Notes under the pieces: model-generated | What the model saw: the letters and a program-made list of their open reading frames with translations, nothing else | Told to the model about the DNA's origin: nothing | Database searches by the model: none | Made by a program: the position numbers and the translations under genes | Shown: in pieces, positions 49,122 to 58,300 of the stretch | Position numbering within the stretch: position 1 is the stretch's first letter | How the letters are laid out: each line of letters starts with the position of its first letter | Source: JAVBLT01 sp031553315 | GTDB taxonomy: Bacteria; Verrucomicrobiota; Kiritimatiellia; RFP12; DVOR01 | DNA: 58,892 nt | NCBI GenBank assembly: GCA_031553315.1 | Contig: JAVBLT010000022.1 | Coordinates: forward strand, 1 to 58,892 | Direction of reading: 5' to 3'

Positions 49122-49648
49122 GGGGCGGCGGCGGGTTTTTCCCTGGGTTCTTCTTTGGCGCGGCGGGAACCGCGCTCGCTTTCTTTCAGGAACTGCTCGC
49201 GGCGAAGCTTGCGCTGTTCGTCGAGGCGTTCCTTGAGGGCTTTCATCTGCTCCCGGGTGAGGGTGTCGCGCAGGATGAGCATGCGGCGGGTCATTTCCTG
49301 GGCGGTGACGATGCGCAGGCGGCCGATTTCGTCGATCACGTCCATCAGCGGTTTGGGGTCGGCGCCGGGGGTGCTGAAAATGGCGCCGGCAAGCTCCACC
49401 TGTTTGGCGCTCAAGTCGTCGATTCGGGTTTTGGCGGCGCGGAGGCGGTCGTTGACGGCTTTGTTGGCTTCGTCGATCTTCGCGACGGTTTCATCGGCCA
49501 CGCCCAGGCTGCGCATCAGGTCGCGGTCGTTGAGCGCGCGCTGGAGAAACATTTCCCCTCCGCGCTCGGGTCTCCCGCCCTGGGGCGGAGGCAAGGCCTG
49601 AACGAAAACGGCGGCGGCTGCAAAAACGGCGGCAATGTAGATCTTCAT
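49082..49648 (-). CDS. Small exported Spy/CpxP-like helical protein
   Basis: A 188-residue protein with signal peptide KIYIAAVFAAAAVFVQALPP. The start at 49648 is supported by AAAGGA upstream. The mature part is almost all charged helix with recurring motifs seen in periplasmic LTXXQ/heavy-metal-resistor proteins: LGVADETVAKIDEANKAVND, LRDTLTREQMKALKERLDEQ. A basic, Pro-rich tail ends the protein. Such proteins act as periplasmic chaperones or metal sensors. Its 3' end overlaps the end of recQ by 40 bases, and fold-back copy E lies 23 bases upstream of its start. The assignment is by pattern only. Confidence 0.72.
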   Translation of the reverse strand: MKIYIAAVFAAAAVFVQALPPPQGGRPERGGEMFLQRALNDRDLMRSLGVADETVAKIDEANKAVNDRLRAAKTRIDDLSAKQVELAGAIFSTPGADPKPLMDVIDEIGRLRIVTAQEMTRRMLILRDTLTREQMKALKERLDEQRKLRREQFLKESERGSRRAKEEPREKPAAAPQPSRPGSSASEP

Positions 49649-49670
49649 GAGCGTTCCTTTCAACATGATC

Positions 49671-49811
49671 CGGAGCATGTTTCGATTGGTCTTGCCGCTT
49701 TTTCTCGGTGCTTTTTGTTTTTGAACTTCACCCGTTCAGGTCGCCGTAGCGTTTGTCAAAAAACAAAATCACCTTCGCAAAGGCGGGAAATCTCATTTGA
49801 AACCTGCTCTA
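49671..49811. repeat. Fold-back element, copy E (internally deleted)
   Basis: A 141-bp copy of the A/B subfamily. The left TA has become CG. About 22 bases, including one arm of the central stem, are missing where other copies have GTTGCTACGGCTCACCTCAA; the deletion lies between two AGCGTT repeats. Confidence 0.82.
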
Positions 49812-49860
49812 GGGATAAACGCTTCTCAAAACCGGTTATTGTGTGAAAGGAAATGAAAAA

Positions 49861-50943
49861 TCACCGTTTGGCCACGGCCACTTTGTCGAGCTGTTCGCGC
49901 AGGTAAAGCGCCCGGTGGAAATCGAGCATCATCAGCGGGTCGTCCTGAAACATCGCGGGGTCGGCATCGGCGGGCAGAAGGCCGCCGCGAATGAAATGCG
50001 CGGGGCGGACGGCAAGCATGAGCGCGTCGAGCGCGGCGCAGGAAATGCCTTTTGTGATTTTCAGCGCGGCCATCATGCGCAGGGCGGCGAGGAGCTCAAG
50101 GGCTTCGGTTTCGGGGGAGAGCAGGGCGTTGGCGAGGAGGCCGAGGGTGCGGAAGAGGCAGTCTTCGAGCAGGATGCGCTGGTCGTAAAGGAGGCGGAGG
50201 CGCGCCTGGTATTCGAGGCGGGTGACGATGCGGACGATGTTTTCGAGGCGGGCGAGAATTTCTTCTTCGGCGACGCCCAGCGTATCGAGGTTCATGACGC
50301 GGTAAACCTGGCCCACGCCGTTTTCATTCCAGTTGCCCCGCACCACGAAGCGCAGGCGCTCCAGGCCGCGCAGCACGGGGTCAAGCTCGTTGGTCAGCCG
50401 CAACCCGAAGAGGTGCAGCGCCACGGAGGCGCGCAGGCCGGTGCCCAGATCGCCGGGAGAGGCGGTAAGGTAACCCTGTTTTTCTTCCCAGGCAAAGGCG
50501 AGGGGATCGTCGAGCCCGGCTTCGAGCGCGGCGACATCGGCCCAGGCTTCGCGCAGGGCAAGGCCTTTTTTGACGGATTGGAGCGCGAGGTGGTCGTGAT
50601 CGTTGACGAGCGCAGAGAGGCTCGAATCGCGGTCGCTTTCGGCATACGCGGCGCCTTTGAGGGGGTTTTCGGCGATGTCGCAGGGGATCACGCAGGCCTC
50701 CGCGAGGCAGCGGCGCTGAAGCTCGGCCATTTCGGGGAGCGGCGCCACGCTGAACCCGGCGGCAAGCAGAAGCGGGCCGATGCGCGCTTCGATTTCCGCG
50801 CGCTGTTCATCGGAGGCGCGGCGGGCGAAAACGGTCTTTTCAAGGTTGCGCGCGAGGCGGACGCGGGATGAAAGCACAATGTGCTCAAGCATGGCGGGCG
50901 AAACCAGGGAAAGATCGCCGAGGCGCAGATCGGGGTCAGCCAT
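49861..50943 (-). CDS. mcsB: McsB-type protein arginine kinase homologue with altered active site
   Basis: A 360-residue member of the phosphagen/arginine kinase family, paired with McsA as in Firmicutes, where McsB marks proteins with phosphoarginine for ClpCP degradation. Family landmarks are IVLSSRVRLARNLEKTVFAR, GYLTASPGDLGTGLRASVAL, RFVVRGNWNENG and MNLDTLGVAEEEIL. Several key positions differ from typical McsB: the usual SCPTNLGTG is ASPGDLGTG, so the conserved Cys is replaced, NEEDH is NDHDH, and the YGEG loop is changed. It may be inactive or use another chemistry. It is the last gene of its operon; the start at 50943 overlaps mcsA. Confidence 0.85.
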   Translation of the reverse strand: MADPDLRLGDLSLVSPAMLEHIVLSSRVRLARNLEKTVFARRASDEQRAEIEARIGPLLLAAGFSVAPLPEMAELQRRCLAEACVIPCDIAENPLKGAAYAESDRDSSLSALVNDHDHLALQSVKKGLALREAWADVAALEAGLDDPLAFAWEEKQGYLTASPGDLGTGLRASVALHLFGLRLTNELDPVLRGLERLRFVVRGNWNENGVGQVYRVMNLDTLGVAEEEILARLENIVRIVTRLEYQARLRLLYDQRILLEDCLFRTLGLLANALLSPETEALELLAALRMMAALKITKGISCAALDALMLAVRPAHFIRGGLLPADADPAMFQDDPLMMLDFHRALYLREQLDKVAVAKR

Positions 50944-51529
50944 TGGAGGAGTCCTTTCCGCCGGCGGGAGGAGGGGGGGGGCCAAGCATGATCGCATCGA
51001 TCTCGCGCAGAATGCGGGCGGCCAAATCGTAATCCTGATGGGCGATGGCCTCTTTCAGGCGCGCCCGGAGGATGCTTTTTTTGAACTTGGCCGCTTCCTT
51101 GGCGGGCGCTCTTCCCACATGGGTATCGGCCTGCTGGAGGTCTTTGATCACGGGCTGGAGGTAACGGGCGAAGGTCTGGTAGCAGGCGGGGCAGCCGAGC
51201 TCTTCGTTTTTGCGGCATTCGTCGCGCGTGATGCCGCAATGGGGGCAGGTTTCCTGATTGCCGCCGGGCTGCTTCATGGGCAGGCCTTTGAGCTCCACGG
51301 CGGCGTTGACGATCACATTCATGAGCGCGTTGAGCTTTTCAACGGCTTCGGGCGGCATGGGTTTCACCTGTTCGCCTTCGGCGGCGGGCGTTTCGGGTTT
51401 TGCGGCGTGGGGCTGCTTCTTCTCGGCGTCGGCGCAGCAACGGCACACGTAAAGCTCTTTTTTCTTTCCGCCGATTTCCTTGAACAGCACGGTTTGCGCA
51501 TCGGCTTCTTTGCACAGCTCACATTTCAT
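50936..51529 (-). CDS. mcsA: McsA-type zinc-finger protein with UVR motif
   Basis: A 197-residue activator-type partner of McsB. Four CxxC motifs suited to zinc binding are present: CELC and CRCC in the N-terminal 35 residues, CPHC and CPAC near 95-120. The C-terminal UvrB/UvrC-type motif (LRARLKEAIAHQDYDLAARI) follows, then a short Pro-rich tail. A long linker separates the halves. GGGAGG precedes the ATG at 51529. It overlaps both the lipoprotein gene upstream and mcsB downstream, giving tight coupling. The family is clear; the role follows from the McsB pairing. Confidence 0.9.
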   Translation of the reverse strand: MKCELCKEADAQTVLFKEIGGKKKELYVCRCCADAEKKQPHAAKPETPAAEGEQVKPMPPEAVEKLNALMNVIVNAAVELKGLPMKQPGGNQETCPHCGITRDECRKNEELGCPACYQTFARYLQPVIKDLQQADTHVGRAPAKEAAKFKKSILRARLKEAIAHQDYDLAARILREIDAIMLGPPPPPAGGKDSSNG

Positions 51530-51800
51530 CGCCACCTCCCTGGCAATCGCAGGCATCGGGTTCCGGCTCCACGTTGCCGACGGCCCACAGCAGATCTTTT
51601 GCGCCGGCGTGGCCCAGCGCGGCGGCCCGCGCCAGGAGCGCGCAGGCTGCGGAACGGTCGGCGGCGCAGGCGTCGTCGGCCAGGATGAGCGCGCGGGCCT
51701 GCTCGAAAAGCGCGGGCGCGTCGGCGGGGTTATCGGGCCGGGGCTGCCGGGAGCAGCCGCACAGCGCGGCGAAGGCAAAAAGAAAAAGAGCGTTACGCAT
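51519..51800 (-). CDS. Small lipoprotein with Sel1-like segment
   Basis: A 93-residue protein with a lipoprotein signal (MRNALFLFAFAALCGC, lipobox LCGC). The mature part contains ALLARAAALGHAGAKDLLWA, which resembles a single Sel1-like repeat, and ends in an acidic Cys-containing tail (DACDCQGGGDEM). It overlaps mcsA by 11 bases and coaC by 8 bases, so it is part of the operon, but nothing in the sequence explains why a lipoprotein would sit there. The function is unknown. Confidence 0.72.
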   Translation of the reverse strand: MRNALFLFAFAALCGCSRQPRPDNPADAPALFEQARALILADDACAADRSAACALLARAAALGHAGAKDLLWAVGNVEPEPDACDCQGGGDEM

Positions 51801-52359
51801 GGCGGAGCGCCTCCTCCCGTTTCACCAGCGCGGCGAGAATGGTTTCGGGTTCGGCCATGCGCCCGGTTCCCGAAACGCCGCACGCCAGATCGCCCGTTTC
51901 GGGCGAAATGAACGCCACGCCGCGCCCGATGAGGGTCTGGATGTTGGCCTGGGTGGCGGCGTTGAGCCACATGCCTTCGTTCATGGCCGGGGCGAGCAGC
52001 AGCGGCGCCTGCGCGGCAAGCACGGAGGCGGTCAGCAGGTCGTCGGCCAGGCCGTGGGTGATTTTGGCCATCACGTTGGCGGTGCAGGGGGCCACGAGCA
52101 CGAGGTCGGCGTCGGAGGCGTAGGCGATGTGCTCGGGGCGCCAATCGGCCGCGGGGCCGAATTGCTCAATGCCCACGGGGTTCTGTGAAAGAGTCTGAAA
52201 GGTCAGCGGCGCGACGAATTCCGTGGCGGCGCGCGTCATCAGCACCCGCACCTGCCAGCCGCGCCTGACCATGAGCCGCGTGAGCGAGGCCGCTTTGTAG
52301 GCCGCGATGGATCCCGCCACGCCCAACAGCACTCGGAATGTTTTTGCGGACCGCTCCAT
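51793..52359 (-). CDS. coaC: Phosphopantothenoylcysteine decarboxylase (stand-alone CoaC)
   Basis: A 188-residue flavoprotein that decarboxylates phosphopantothenoylcysteine in coenzyme A synthesis. Motifs are GVAGSIAAYKAASLTR for FMN binding, HIAYASDADLVLVAPCTANV with the catalytic His, the substrate clamp APAMNEGMW and the active-site Cys in DLACGVSGTGRM. In most bacteria CoaB is fused to its C terminus. Here the protein ends after the decarboxylase domain, so the synthetase must be encoded elsewhere. It lies 12 bases after gmk and overlaps the lipoprotein gene. Confidence 0.88.
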   Translation of the reverse strand: MERSAKTFRVLLGVAGSIAAYKAASLTRLMVRRGWQVRVLMTRAATEFVAPLTFQTLSQNPVGIEQFGPAADWRPEHIAYASDADLVLVAPCTANVMAKITHGLADDLLTASVLAAQAPLLLAPAMNEGMWLNAATQANIQTLIGRGVAFISPETGDLACGVSGTGRMAEPETILAALVKREEALRHA

Positions 52360-52371
52360 GCGCGCTTCTCC

Positions 52372-52989
52372 TTAGAGCAGACCGGCCGCCACGAGAATCA
52401 CGTCGCGCAGGCGGCGGTAGGCCAGATCGAGGTCGTCGTTGACAATGCGGTAACGGTATTCGCCGGCGCGGGCGAGCTCGTCCTCGGCGTTTTTGAGGCG
52501 CAGCTCGATGGCCCGGGGGGAATCTTCGGCGCGGGCGGTGAGGCGGCGGCGCAGCTCGTCGATTGAGGGCGGTTCAATGAAGATGTCGATAAAGCCCTGG
52601 CGGAGGCGATCGGTTTCGGGGAGCGTTTCGATCCAGTCTCGCACCTGCGCGGCGCCGGCCACATCGATATCCATCAGCACGCTCTGGCCTTCGTCGAAAG
52701 CGCGGTCGATGGGGGCGCGGGGGGTGCCGTAGAAGTTGCCGTGAACTTGGGCGTGTTCGAGCAATTCGCCGCATTCGCGGCGTTTCTCAAACCCTTCCCT
52801 GGTGAGGAAGAAATAATCCACGCCGTCTTCCTCCTCGCCGCGCGGTTCGCGGGTGGTGCAGGAAATGGAATAGGAAATTTCAGGGAACTCCTGAAGCAGG
52901 CGGTCGCACAAGGTGGTTTTTCCCGCGCCGGAGGGGGCGCTCATCACAATCAGCAAAGGCTTCATAAATCGGTTCTTTTCCTTTTTCAT
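52372..52989 (-). CDS. gmk: Guanylate kinase
   Basis: A 205-residue enzyme phosphorylating GMP to GDP. The P-loop SAPSGAGKTTLCDRLL, the GMP-binding TTREPRGEEEDGVDYFFL, EHAQVHGNFYGTP, LMDIDVAGAAQV and RRLTARAEDSPRAIELRL are all in place. Two starts are possible: 52989, three bases after the stop of the zinc-ribbon gene and thus coupled to it, or 52965 (MKPLLIVMS), which matches the usual family N terminus. Gmk next to coaBC is a common arrangement in bacteria. Confidence 0.94.
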   Translation of the reverse strand: MKKEKNRFMKPLLIVMSAPSGAGKTTLCDRLLQEFPEISYSISCTTREPRGEEEDGVDYFFLTREGFEKRRECGELLEHAQVHGNFYGTPRAPIDRAFDEGQSVLMDIDVAGAAQVRDWIETLPETDRLRQGFIDIFIEPPSIDELRRRLTARAEDSPRAIELRLKNAEDELARAGEYRYRIVNDDLDLAYRRLRDVILVAAGLL

Positions 52990-52992
52990 GGT

Positions 52993-53211
52993 TCAATGCC
53001 CGTGACGGCAGCCGCCGCAACAGCTGTGCCCGCCTGCCGAGGGGCAGCCGCCGCCGGCGTTTTTGACAGAGGCCGAAAAGGCGCCGGTCAATTGTTTTTC
53101 CGGTGCGGGCCGACCGCAGGCCGGGCAGGTGTGGGGTTCGTCGCCGGGGCGGCGGGAGAGATACTCAAAGGTTTTTCCGCAGCCTTCGCAGGCATATTCG
53201 TAAATCGGCAT
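52993..53211 (-). CDS. FmdB-type zinc-ribbon protein
   Basis: A 72-residue regulatory-type zinc ribbon. The start MPIYEYACEGCGKTFEYLSR is the family's usual N terminus. CEGC and CPAC supply the four zinc ligands. The C-terminal tail is unusually rich in Cys, Gly and His (GGCPSAGGHSCCGGC), which could bind further metal. It is the first gene of the operon through gmk, coaC, lipoprotein, mcsA and mcsB. The function of the family is poorly known. Confidence 0.87.
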   Translation of the reverse strand: MPIYEYACEGCGKTFEYLSRRPGDEPHTCPACGRPAPEKQLTGAFSASVKNAGGGCPSAGGHSCCGGCRHGH

Positions 53212-53381
53212 ACATGCTTTCCTTCCCATGCTCAACTTCACCAGTATACCACACTGCGGCAATGCTGTCAAAAAAGGATTTCAGATTCCGCATCGCACCC
53301 ACGGGGCTTTGCTCTTCCGGGCCCAACAGAAAAACAGCTTAACGGCAAAGGAGAGCGTGCCGTTCAGGCCGGTTGCGCGGG

Positions 53382-54608
53382 TCACGGCGCGGGAGTTTCT
53401 TCGGGGTGGGTGTAGAGGGGGCCTTTGCGCAGAAGCAGGGCGAGGGAGCGGCGGGTGTTTTCGGCCTGTTGGAGCATGAGGGTGAGGGCTTCTTTTTTAG
53501 TCCCGCGCGCGAGAGCGTCGAAATAGCCGGCGTATTGGTTGGCGAGGTTTTCGAGGAGGAGGTGGCGCATGACGGTGCCTGTGTAGAGGCCGGGGATGAG
53601 GTTTTTGGCGGCGATGCGGACGGCGGGGTGCTCGGCTCGGGCGAGGGCCCAGGCGGGGGGGCGGGGGATCCAGGGGGGGGAGAGGTCGGCGCCGATCCGG
53701 GTGAAGTTCATGCTGAGGGAGGCGGCCCAGCGCTGGAGGGCGCCGGAGGTGAGGGCGCCCAGGACGATGACTTTGTCGACCTGTTTGTCGCACCAGGCAT
53801 CCCAGATGCGGTCTGCGGCGAGATCGGCGCCCCAGCCGGAGTCGGCTACTTTGAAGGCCTGGCTGTAGATGCGCCCTGGGGTAATCTCGCGGCCTTCGGC
53901 GCAATCTCCGATGAGCTCGCGGAGGCCACCGGGCCAACGTTCCGCGAGGAAGAGGGCGAGCATGGTGCGGGTGGGGGGGTGGCCGTTGAGCCAGACCCCG
54001 GAGGCACCGAGGATTTCGTCTATGAGCGGGGTTCGGCATTCGCTCCAGGCGAGCCAGAAGGCTTCCGTATCTTGAAGGCGTTCGGCGAGCTCGAGGTTTC
54101 GGGCGAGGCCGTAGATGAGCCAGTGGGGCGGGGTGACGGCGAAAGGAGAGGATCGGTTTTCTTCGATCCAGATGGTGAGGAGGGTCCCGGTGATCACTTC
54201 GCGGAGGCGGAAAAGATCGCAATGATCGGGATCGGGCACTTCGATGCGGGCGCGCAGGTCGCCGTCGGACGCTTTGGCGATCTGCACGAGTACATGGGTG
54301 GAATTGGTCTCGCTCCCGATGCCGATTTCGAGCGGCACTTTGATGGAGCCGAGGCCGAGCTTGGTCAATCGCTCGAGGTCGGCTTTGGTGCGCTCGGCAA
54401 ACTGCATGACGGGCCAGCGGAGCATGGCGCGGCTTTCATCGCGGGCGAAGACGGCGATTTCGCCGCGCTGCGAATACATGGGCATGGGCGGGGCTTTGCC
54501 GATTTTGCGCTCGATGGGGGTTTCCCGGGGTTTGGGCAGGGGGGGCCTGTTCTGGGCGAGGGCGGGCAGAAGCGCGAGCCCGGCGATCAGGGCGAGGGCT
54601 CGCTTCAT
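53382..54608 (-). CDS. Secreted protein of unknown function
   Basis: A 408-residue protein with a clear signal peptide (MKRALALIAGLALLPALAQN). I do not recognise the family. The mature part contains VPLEIGIGSETNSTHVLVQI, a Trp-rich region (PPHWLIYGLARNLE, WPGGLRELIG) and a histidine-poor core. No metallopeptidase HExxH is seen, although the layout (short beta region, then helices with RWPGGLRELIG and YSQAFKVADSGWG) recalls inactive gluzincin-type proteins of other PVC genomes. Its start overlaps the stop of the deaminase gene by four bases, so it is translationally coupled to it. A biochemical link between the two is not evident. Confidence 0.75.
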   Translation of the reverse strand: MKRALALIAGLALLPALAQNRPPLPKPRETPIERKIGKAPPMPMYSQRGEIAVFARDESRAMLRWPVMQFAERTKADLERLTKLGLGSIKVPLEIGIGSETNSTHVLVQIAKASDGDLRARIEVPDPDHCDLFRLREVITGTLLTIWIEENRSSPFAVTPPHWLIYGLARNLELAERLQDTEAFWLAWSECRTPLIDEILGASGVWLNGHPPTRTMLALFLAERWPGGLRELIGDCAEGREITPGRIYSQAFKVADSGWGADLAADRIWDAWCDKQVDKVIVLGALTSGALQRWAASLSMNFTRIGADLSPPWIPRPPAWALARAEHPAVRIAAKNLIPGLYTGTVMRHLLLENLANQYAGYFDALARGTKKEALTLMLQQAENTRRSLALLLRKGPLYTHPEETPAP

Positions 54609-55084
54609 GCGGGATCCCGGGGGAGGGTTATTTTGCGGCAGTGGACGTTGGCTTCGGCGAGCAGGCGCCTGGAGGCGTCGTCGAAGGCGTATTGGCCGGT
54701 GTAGATCACTTCGCGGATGCCGGCGTTGATGATGAGCTTGGCGCAGGTGAGGCAGGGGGTGAGCGTCACATAAATGGAGGCTCCGTTGAGGCGGATGCCG
54801 TAGAAGGCGGCCTGGCAGATGGCGTTTTGCTCGGCGTGCACGCAGATGCATTCTTCGAGGCTGGCGCCTGAGGCGGCGGTACCGGAGCAGCGGGGGCAGC
54901 CGCCTTCGAAGCAGTTGCGCACGCCCCGGGGGGTGCCGTTGTAGCCGGTGGAGATGATCCGGTGCTCGGAGACGACCACCGCCGCGACCTGGCGGCGGCT
55001 GCAGTTGGAACGCGTGGCGACGACCTGGGCGATCGACATAAAATAGGTGTCCCAGTCGGGCCGGGTATCGTTGTGCTCACTCAT
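54605..55084 (-). CDS. dCMP/cytidine deaminase family protein (ComEB type)
   Basis: A 159-residue zinc deaminase converting dCMP to dUMP, supplying the precursor of thymidylate. The zinc site is CVHAEQNAICQAAF (HAE) with TLTPCLTCAKLIINAGI (PCxxC). Other family marks are WDTYFMSIAQVVATRSNCSR, RQVAAVVV and YNGTPRGVRNCFEGGCPRCS, which adds further Cys residues as in ComEB and phage enzymes. GGGAGCG precedes the ATG at 55084, and a promoter lies just upstream. Confidence 0.93.
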   Translation of the reverse strand: MSEHNDTRPDWDTYFMSIAQVVATRSNCSRRQVAAVVVSEHRIISTGYNGTPRGVRNCFEGGCPRCSGTAASGASLEECICVHAEQNAICQAAFYGIRLNGASIYVTLTPCLTCAKLIINAGIREVIYTGQYAFDDASRRLLAEANVHCRKITLPRDPA

Positions 55085-55118
55085 GGCAATCGCTCCCTTT
55101 TTTAATAAGATAAGCACG

Positions 55119-55147
55119 ATTATATAAGGTTCGGCAACGGATGGCAA
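55119..55147 (-). promoter_or_regulatory. Promoter of the dCMP deaminase operon
   Basis: On the minus strand, TTGCCA (55147-55142), a 17-base spacer and TATAAT (55124-55119) lie 35 bases before the ATG. The -10 is a perfect consensus. Confidence 0.75.
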
Positions 55148-55257
55148 GCGGCGAATGGGGGAATGACGGCGTGAGTAAATTACACAATAAGATGGGGCAG
55201 CCAAAGAAGGAGAGAGCCCATCTCATTGTGAAATCTACTGAATTTCAAGATCTATGC

Positions 55258-55287
55258 TTGACTCGTGGCCCCAAACCAGCATACACT
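55258..55287 (+). promoter_or_regulatory. Candidate promoter of the beta-strand-repeat surface protein
   Basis: TTGACT (55258-55263), an 18-base spacer and TACACT (55282-55287) lie about 80 bases before the ATG at 55367, in a markedly AT-richer stretch. AAGGAAAGGGAA provides the ribosome binding site. Confidence 0.5.
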
Positions 55288-55366
55288 TATATGCGTAGGG
55301 CAAAATGTATGCACTTCATTTCAAGCGCACATCGTGCACGCACGTAATTAAGGAAAGGGAAACAGC

Positions 55367-58300
55367 ATGAAACGAATCACCATGCTTTTATTCATATCGT
55401 TGGCGGCGGCGCCGTTGCTTGCCGTAGATTACACCCGCTCGCTTAATCAAGACGGCACCTGGTTCCAGGCGGGAGCCTGGGTTCCCGGCGGCGACTGGAT
55501 CAATCCGACCGGAAGCGAAACCGCTTCCGCGGCAATCACCACTGTGGGCGCGACCCCGCTCTCGCTCACGCTCGATCAGCCGGTTTTTCTCAACTCTTTC
55601 AGCCTCGCGGGCGCCGCCGACCTCACTCTGGCCGGCCAGTTGCTCACCTTCAACAGCCCCCCCGCCTGGAGTGTTGCCACCGGGCGAAAACTCACATTCG
55701 CCGCGCCGGTTAAAATGATTGGCGGCACCACGCTCACGGTTCCCGCCGGCGCGACGATCGCCTTCACCGGAGACAGCGTCATTACAAACACACTCGCCAG
55801 CGGAAACGGCACATTGGTGTTCAGCTCGGGAACCACCGTCATCAACGGCGGCACTGGAGGATCTTCCTCCGGGTTGGCGCTTTCCGGCGTCAACGGATCC
55901 ATTTACTTCACGGGAGACGCCGTTGTCGACGTCACGGCAGGCAATGCGCCAATCAATGTGCTCGCCGAAAACAACAACGCAAGCGGTAAAAAAGGCACAT
56001 TTTATCTTGACGGAAACGCCAAATTGATCACACGCGGCGGAGCTTTTTATCTCGGTGTTTCCGCTTCAAATTCAAAAGGCGATTTTGTTCAGGACGGCGG
56101 TGAAGTCACACATTACGGCAGCTCATTCCGTCTCGGGTGGAATAGTAGCGGATCGGCAAACGTTGAGTCCGTTTACACCCTGAAAAGCGGTAAACTCAAC
56201 ATCCCTAACTGTGCCCTGCAGTTAGGGCGAAGCGGCCACGGCACTTTCCTGATGGAGGGGGGCGAGGCGATCGCCAAAGGCATGGGCATCACTTTCACCT
56301 CAGCGGGAGGCGGCGGCAGCAAGGGACGCGCCGAGCTTCTTGGCGGAAGATTCACCGTGAGTGGCGACGGCAACATTACGGCAACCCACCCCGCGGTGGC
56401 TACACTCAAACTGGGCCCGACCACCCTGGCCACCACGGCGGTCAACAGTTTCTCCATCACATCGCTCAACTCGGCTCAGCTTGTCGACGCCCAGGACGGA
56501 ACGGTGTTTGACCCCGCCACCAATCAAACCATCACGGTTTCGGTGCCTTTGGTAGACTCGGGGCGCCTGGTGCTCGGCGGCGACGGCACGCTTCAATTGA
56601 ACGCGGCCAATACCTATACGGGCGGCACGGAAATCCGAAAAGGCATTCTTTCTCTGACCGCGGCAGACGCTTTTCCCGCAAACACTCCGCTTACACTCAA
56701 CGCCCCCGGTCAAATCCGCATCAATGCCGCCGGAAGCATGACGCTCTCGCCCAGCTCGTTCACGCTCAACGGCGGTGCAATCGCCATGCGCCTGAGCCTG
56801 GCGGCCGCCGACCGGTTTGAAACCGGCGCGCTCACGCTGGGCACCGGTGAAACCACCTTCAACCTGACCTTCACCGGAGCCCCGGTCGGAAACTATACCT
56901 TGATTCAATCGGCGACCGCGATCGTGAACCCGGAAAACATCGCCAACCTGAAAACCGGCCCCCTGCCCGAAGATACGCGGGCGGAGTTTTCGATTCAGGA
57001 CAATGCCCTTGTCCTGACCATGATCAGCACCAAGTCGCTTGCCTGGAATGCCGATTGCTCCACATGGGCGACCAACTCGACCGATCAACTGAGCGACGTC
57101 GCCCATCCCGGCAACACGCGTGCCTACACCGACGAATACGGTGTGATTTTCCCCAATCTTGCGGGCGCCTCCTCGGCGACCGTGAGCGTGCAGGGAACGG
57201 TTGCGCCGCTTTTCATGAGCATGCCCAATTCCGAGACCGCCTACACATTCGACAATGGCGGCGAGGGTGCAATCGCGTTTGACCCGGCGGTCGGCTTTGC
57301 GACCAGCGTCAATGGCCGGCCGGTCACGATAAGCGTGCCGATGACGATGACCAAATCGCTGACCGTCGGCGAAAACAGCACGTTGACCTTCACGGATGTC
57401 TTTGGAGCAAACGCGAGCAGCGCGGTGACGGGCGCGGCCTATTCCGGCGCGCTTTCCGTCAACGACAACGCCACGCTGACATTAAGTGCCGCCGGTAAAA
57501 CGCAGACGATTTCAACTGATTTTGCCGGTTCAGGCATCCTCGCGATTGATAACGGTGCAAACGTGTCGATGACGGTTGCCAGTAAGAAATTCACCGGACA
57601 GGTACAGGTTGCCGATGCAACGCTTACGCTCAATGTTAAAGAATTCATTCAAAATACGCATTATTTGAATGAGAATACCTATTTCTTCCTGATTCGAAAC
57701 GGTGGAAGAATAAATGCCGTTGTGAGTTCCGTCAATTCTGAGAACGCCAATCTGTACGGTTTTAATTTCGCTCAACTCGAAACCGGCGCCACACTTGCGC
57801 ATACTTCCAACGATTTGGCCTTCCGTGGAAAATTACTTTTCACCGGCAGCGCCACGCTCCTCAACGATGGCGGCTATGGCTGGAAAACCTTTCCGCCCGC
57901 GGTTTTCAAAGCAACTGCCGGAAAAACTGAATTCAAATGGGGCGGGATCGATAACTCCGGCCACCGCCTCCAGTTAGGTTCCGGCGGAACCACACAAGGC
58001 TGGGTCACGTTCGATATCGACTCCGGAGCCGAAATCACCTTCATGCCGTCATTCGATTTGCTGGATCTTAATGTACCTGTAAACAACGGCGTAACTAAAA
58101 TCGGCGGCGGCACGCTCAGCTTCCAGGCTGGAGCCGGTAAAATCACGACCATCCTCCCGTTTTCAATTGCCGGCGGGCGCGTGGTGATCGACCGCGTCTC
58201 CAATGGGTCAGGCACCTATACGGTTGAGAGCACCGCCACGCTGGCCGGTGCCGGCTCCATCACCGGAACGGGGCTTGTGACGGTGAAAAACGGCGGAACA

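Noticed and set aside
55141..55347. 68-codon frame before the surface protein gene
   Set aside because: It lies across the promoter region, has no ribosome binding site and no recognisable features.
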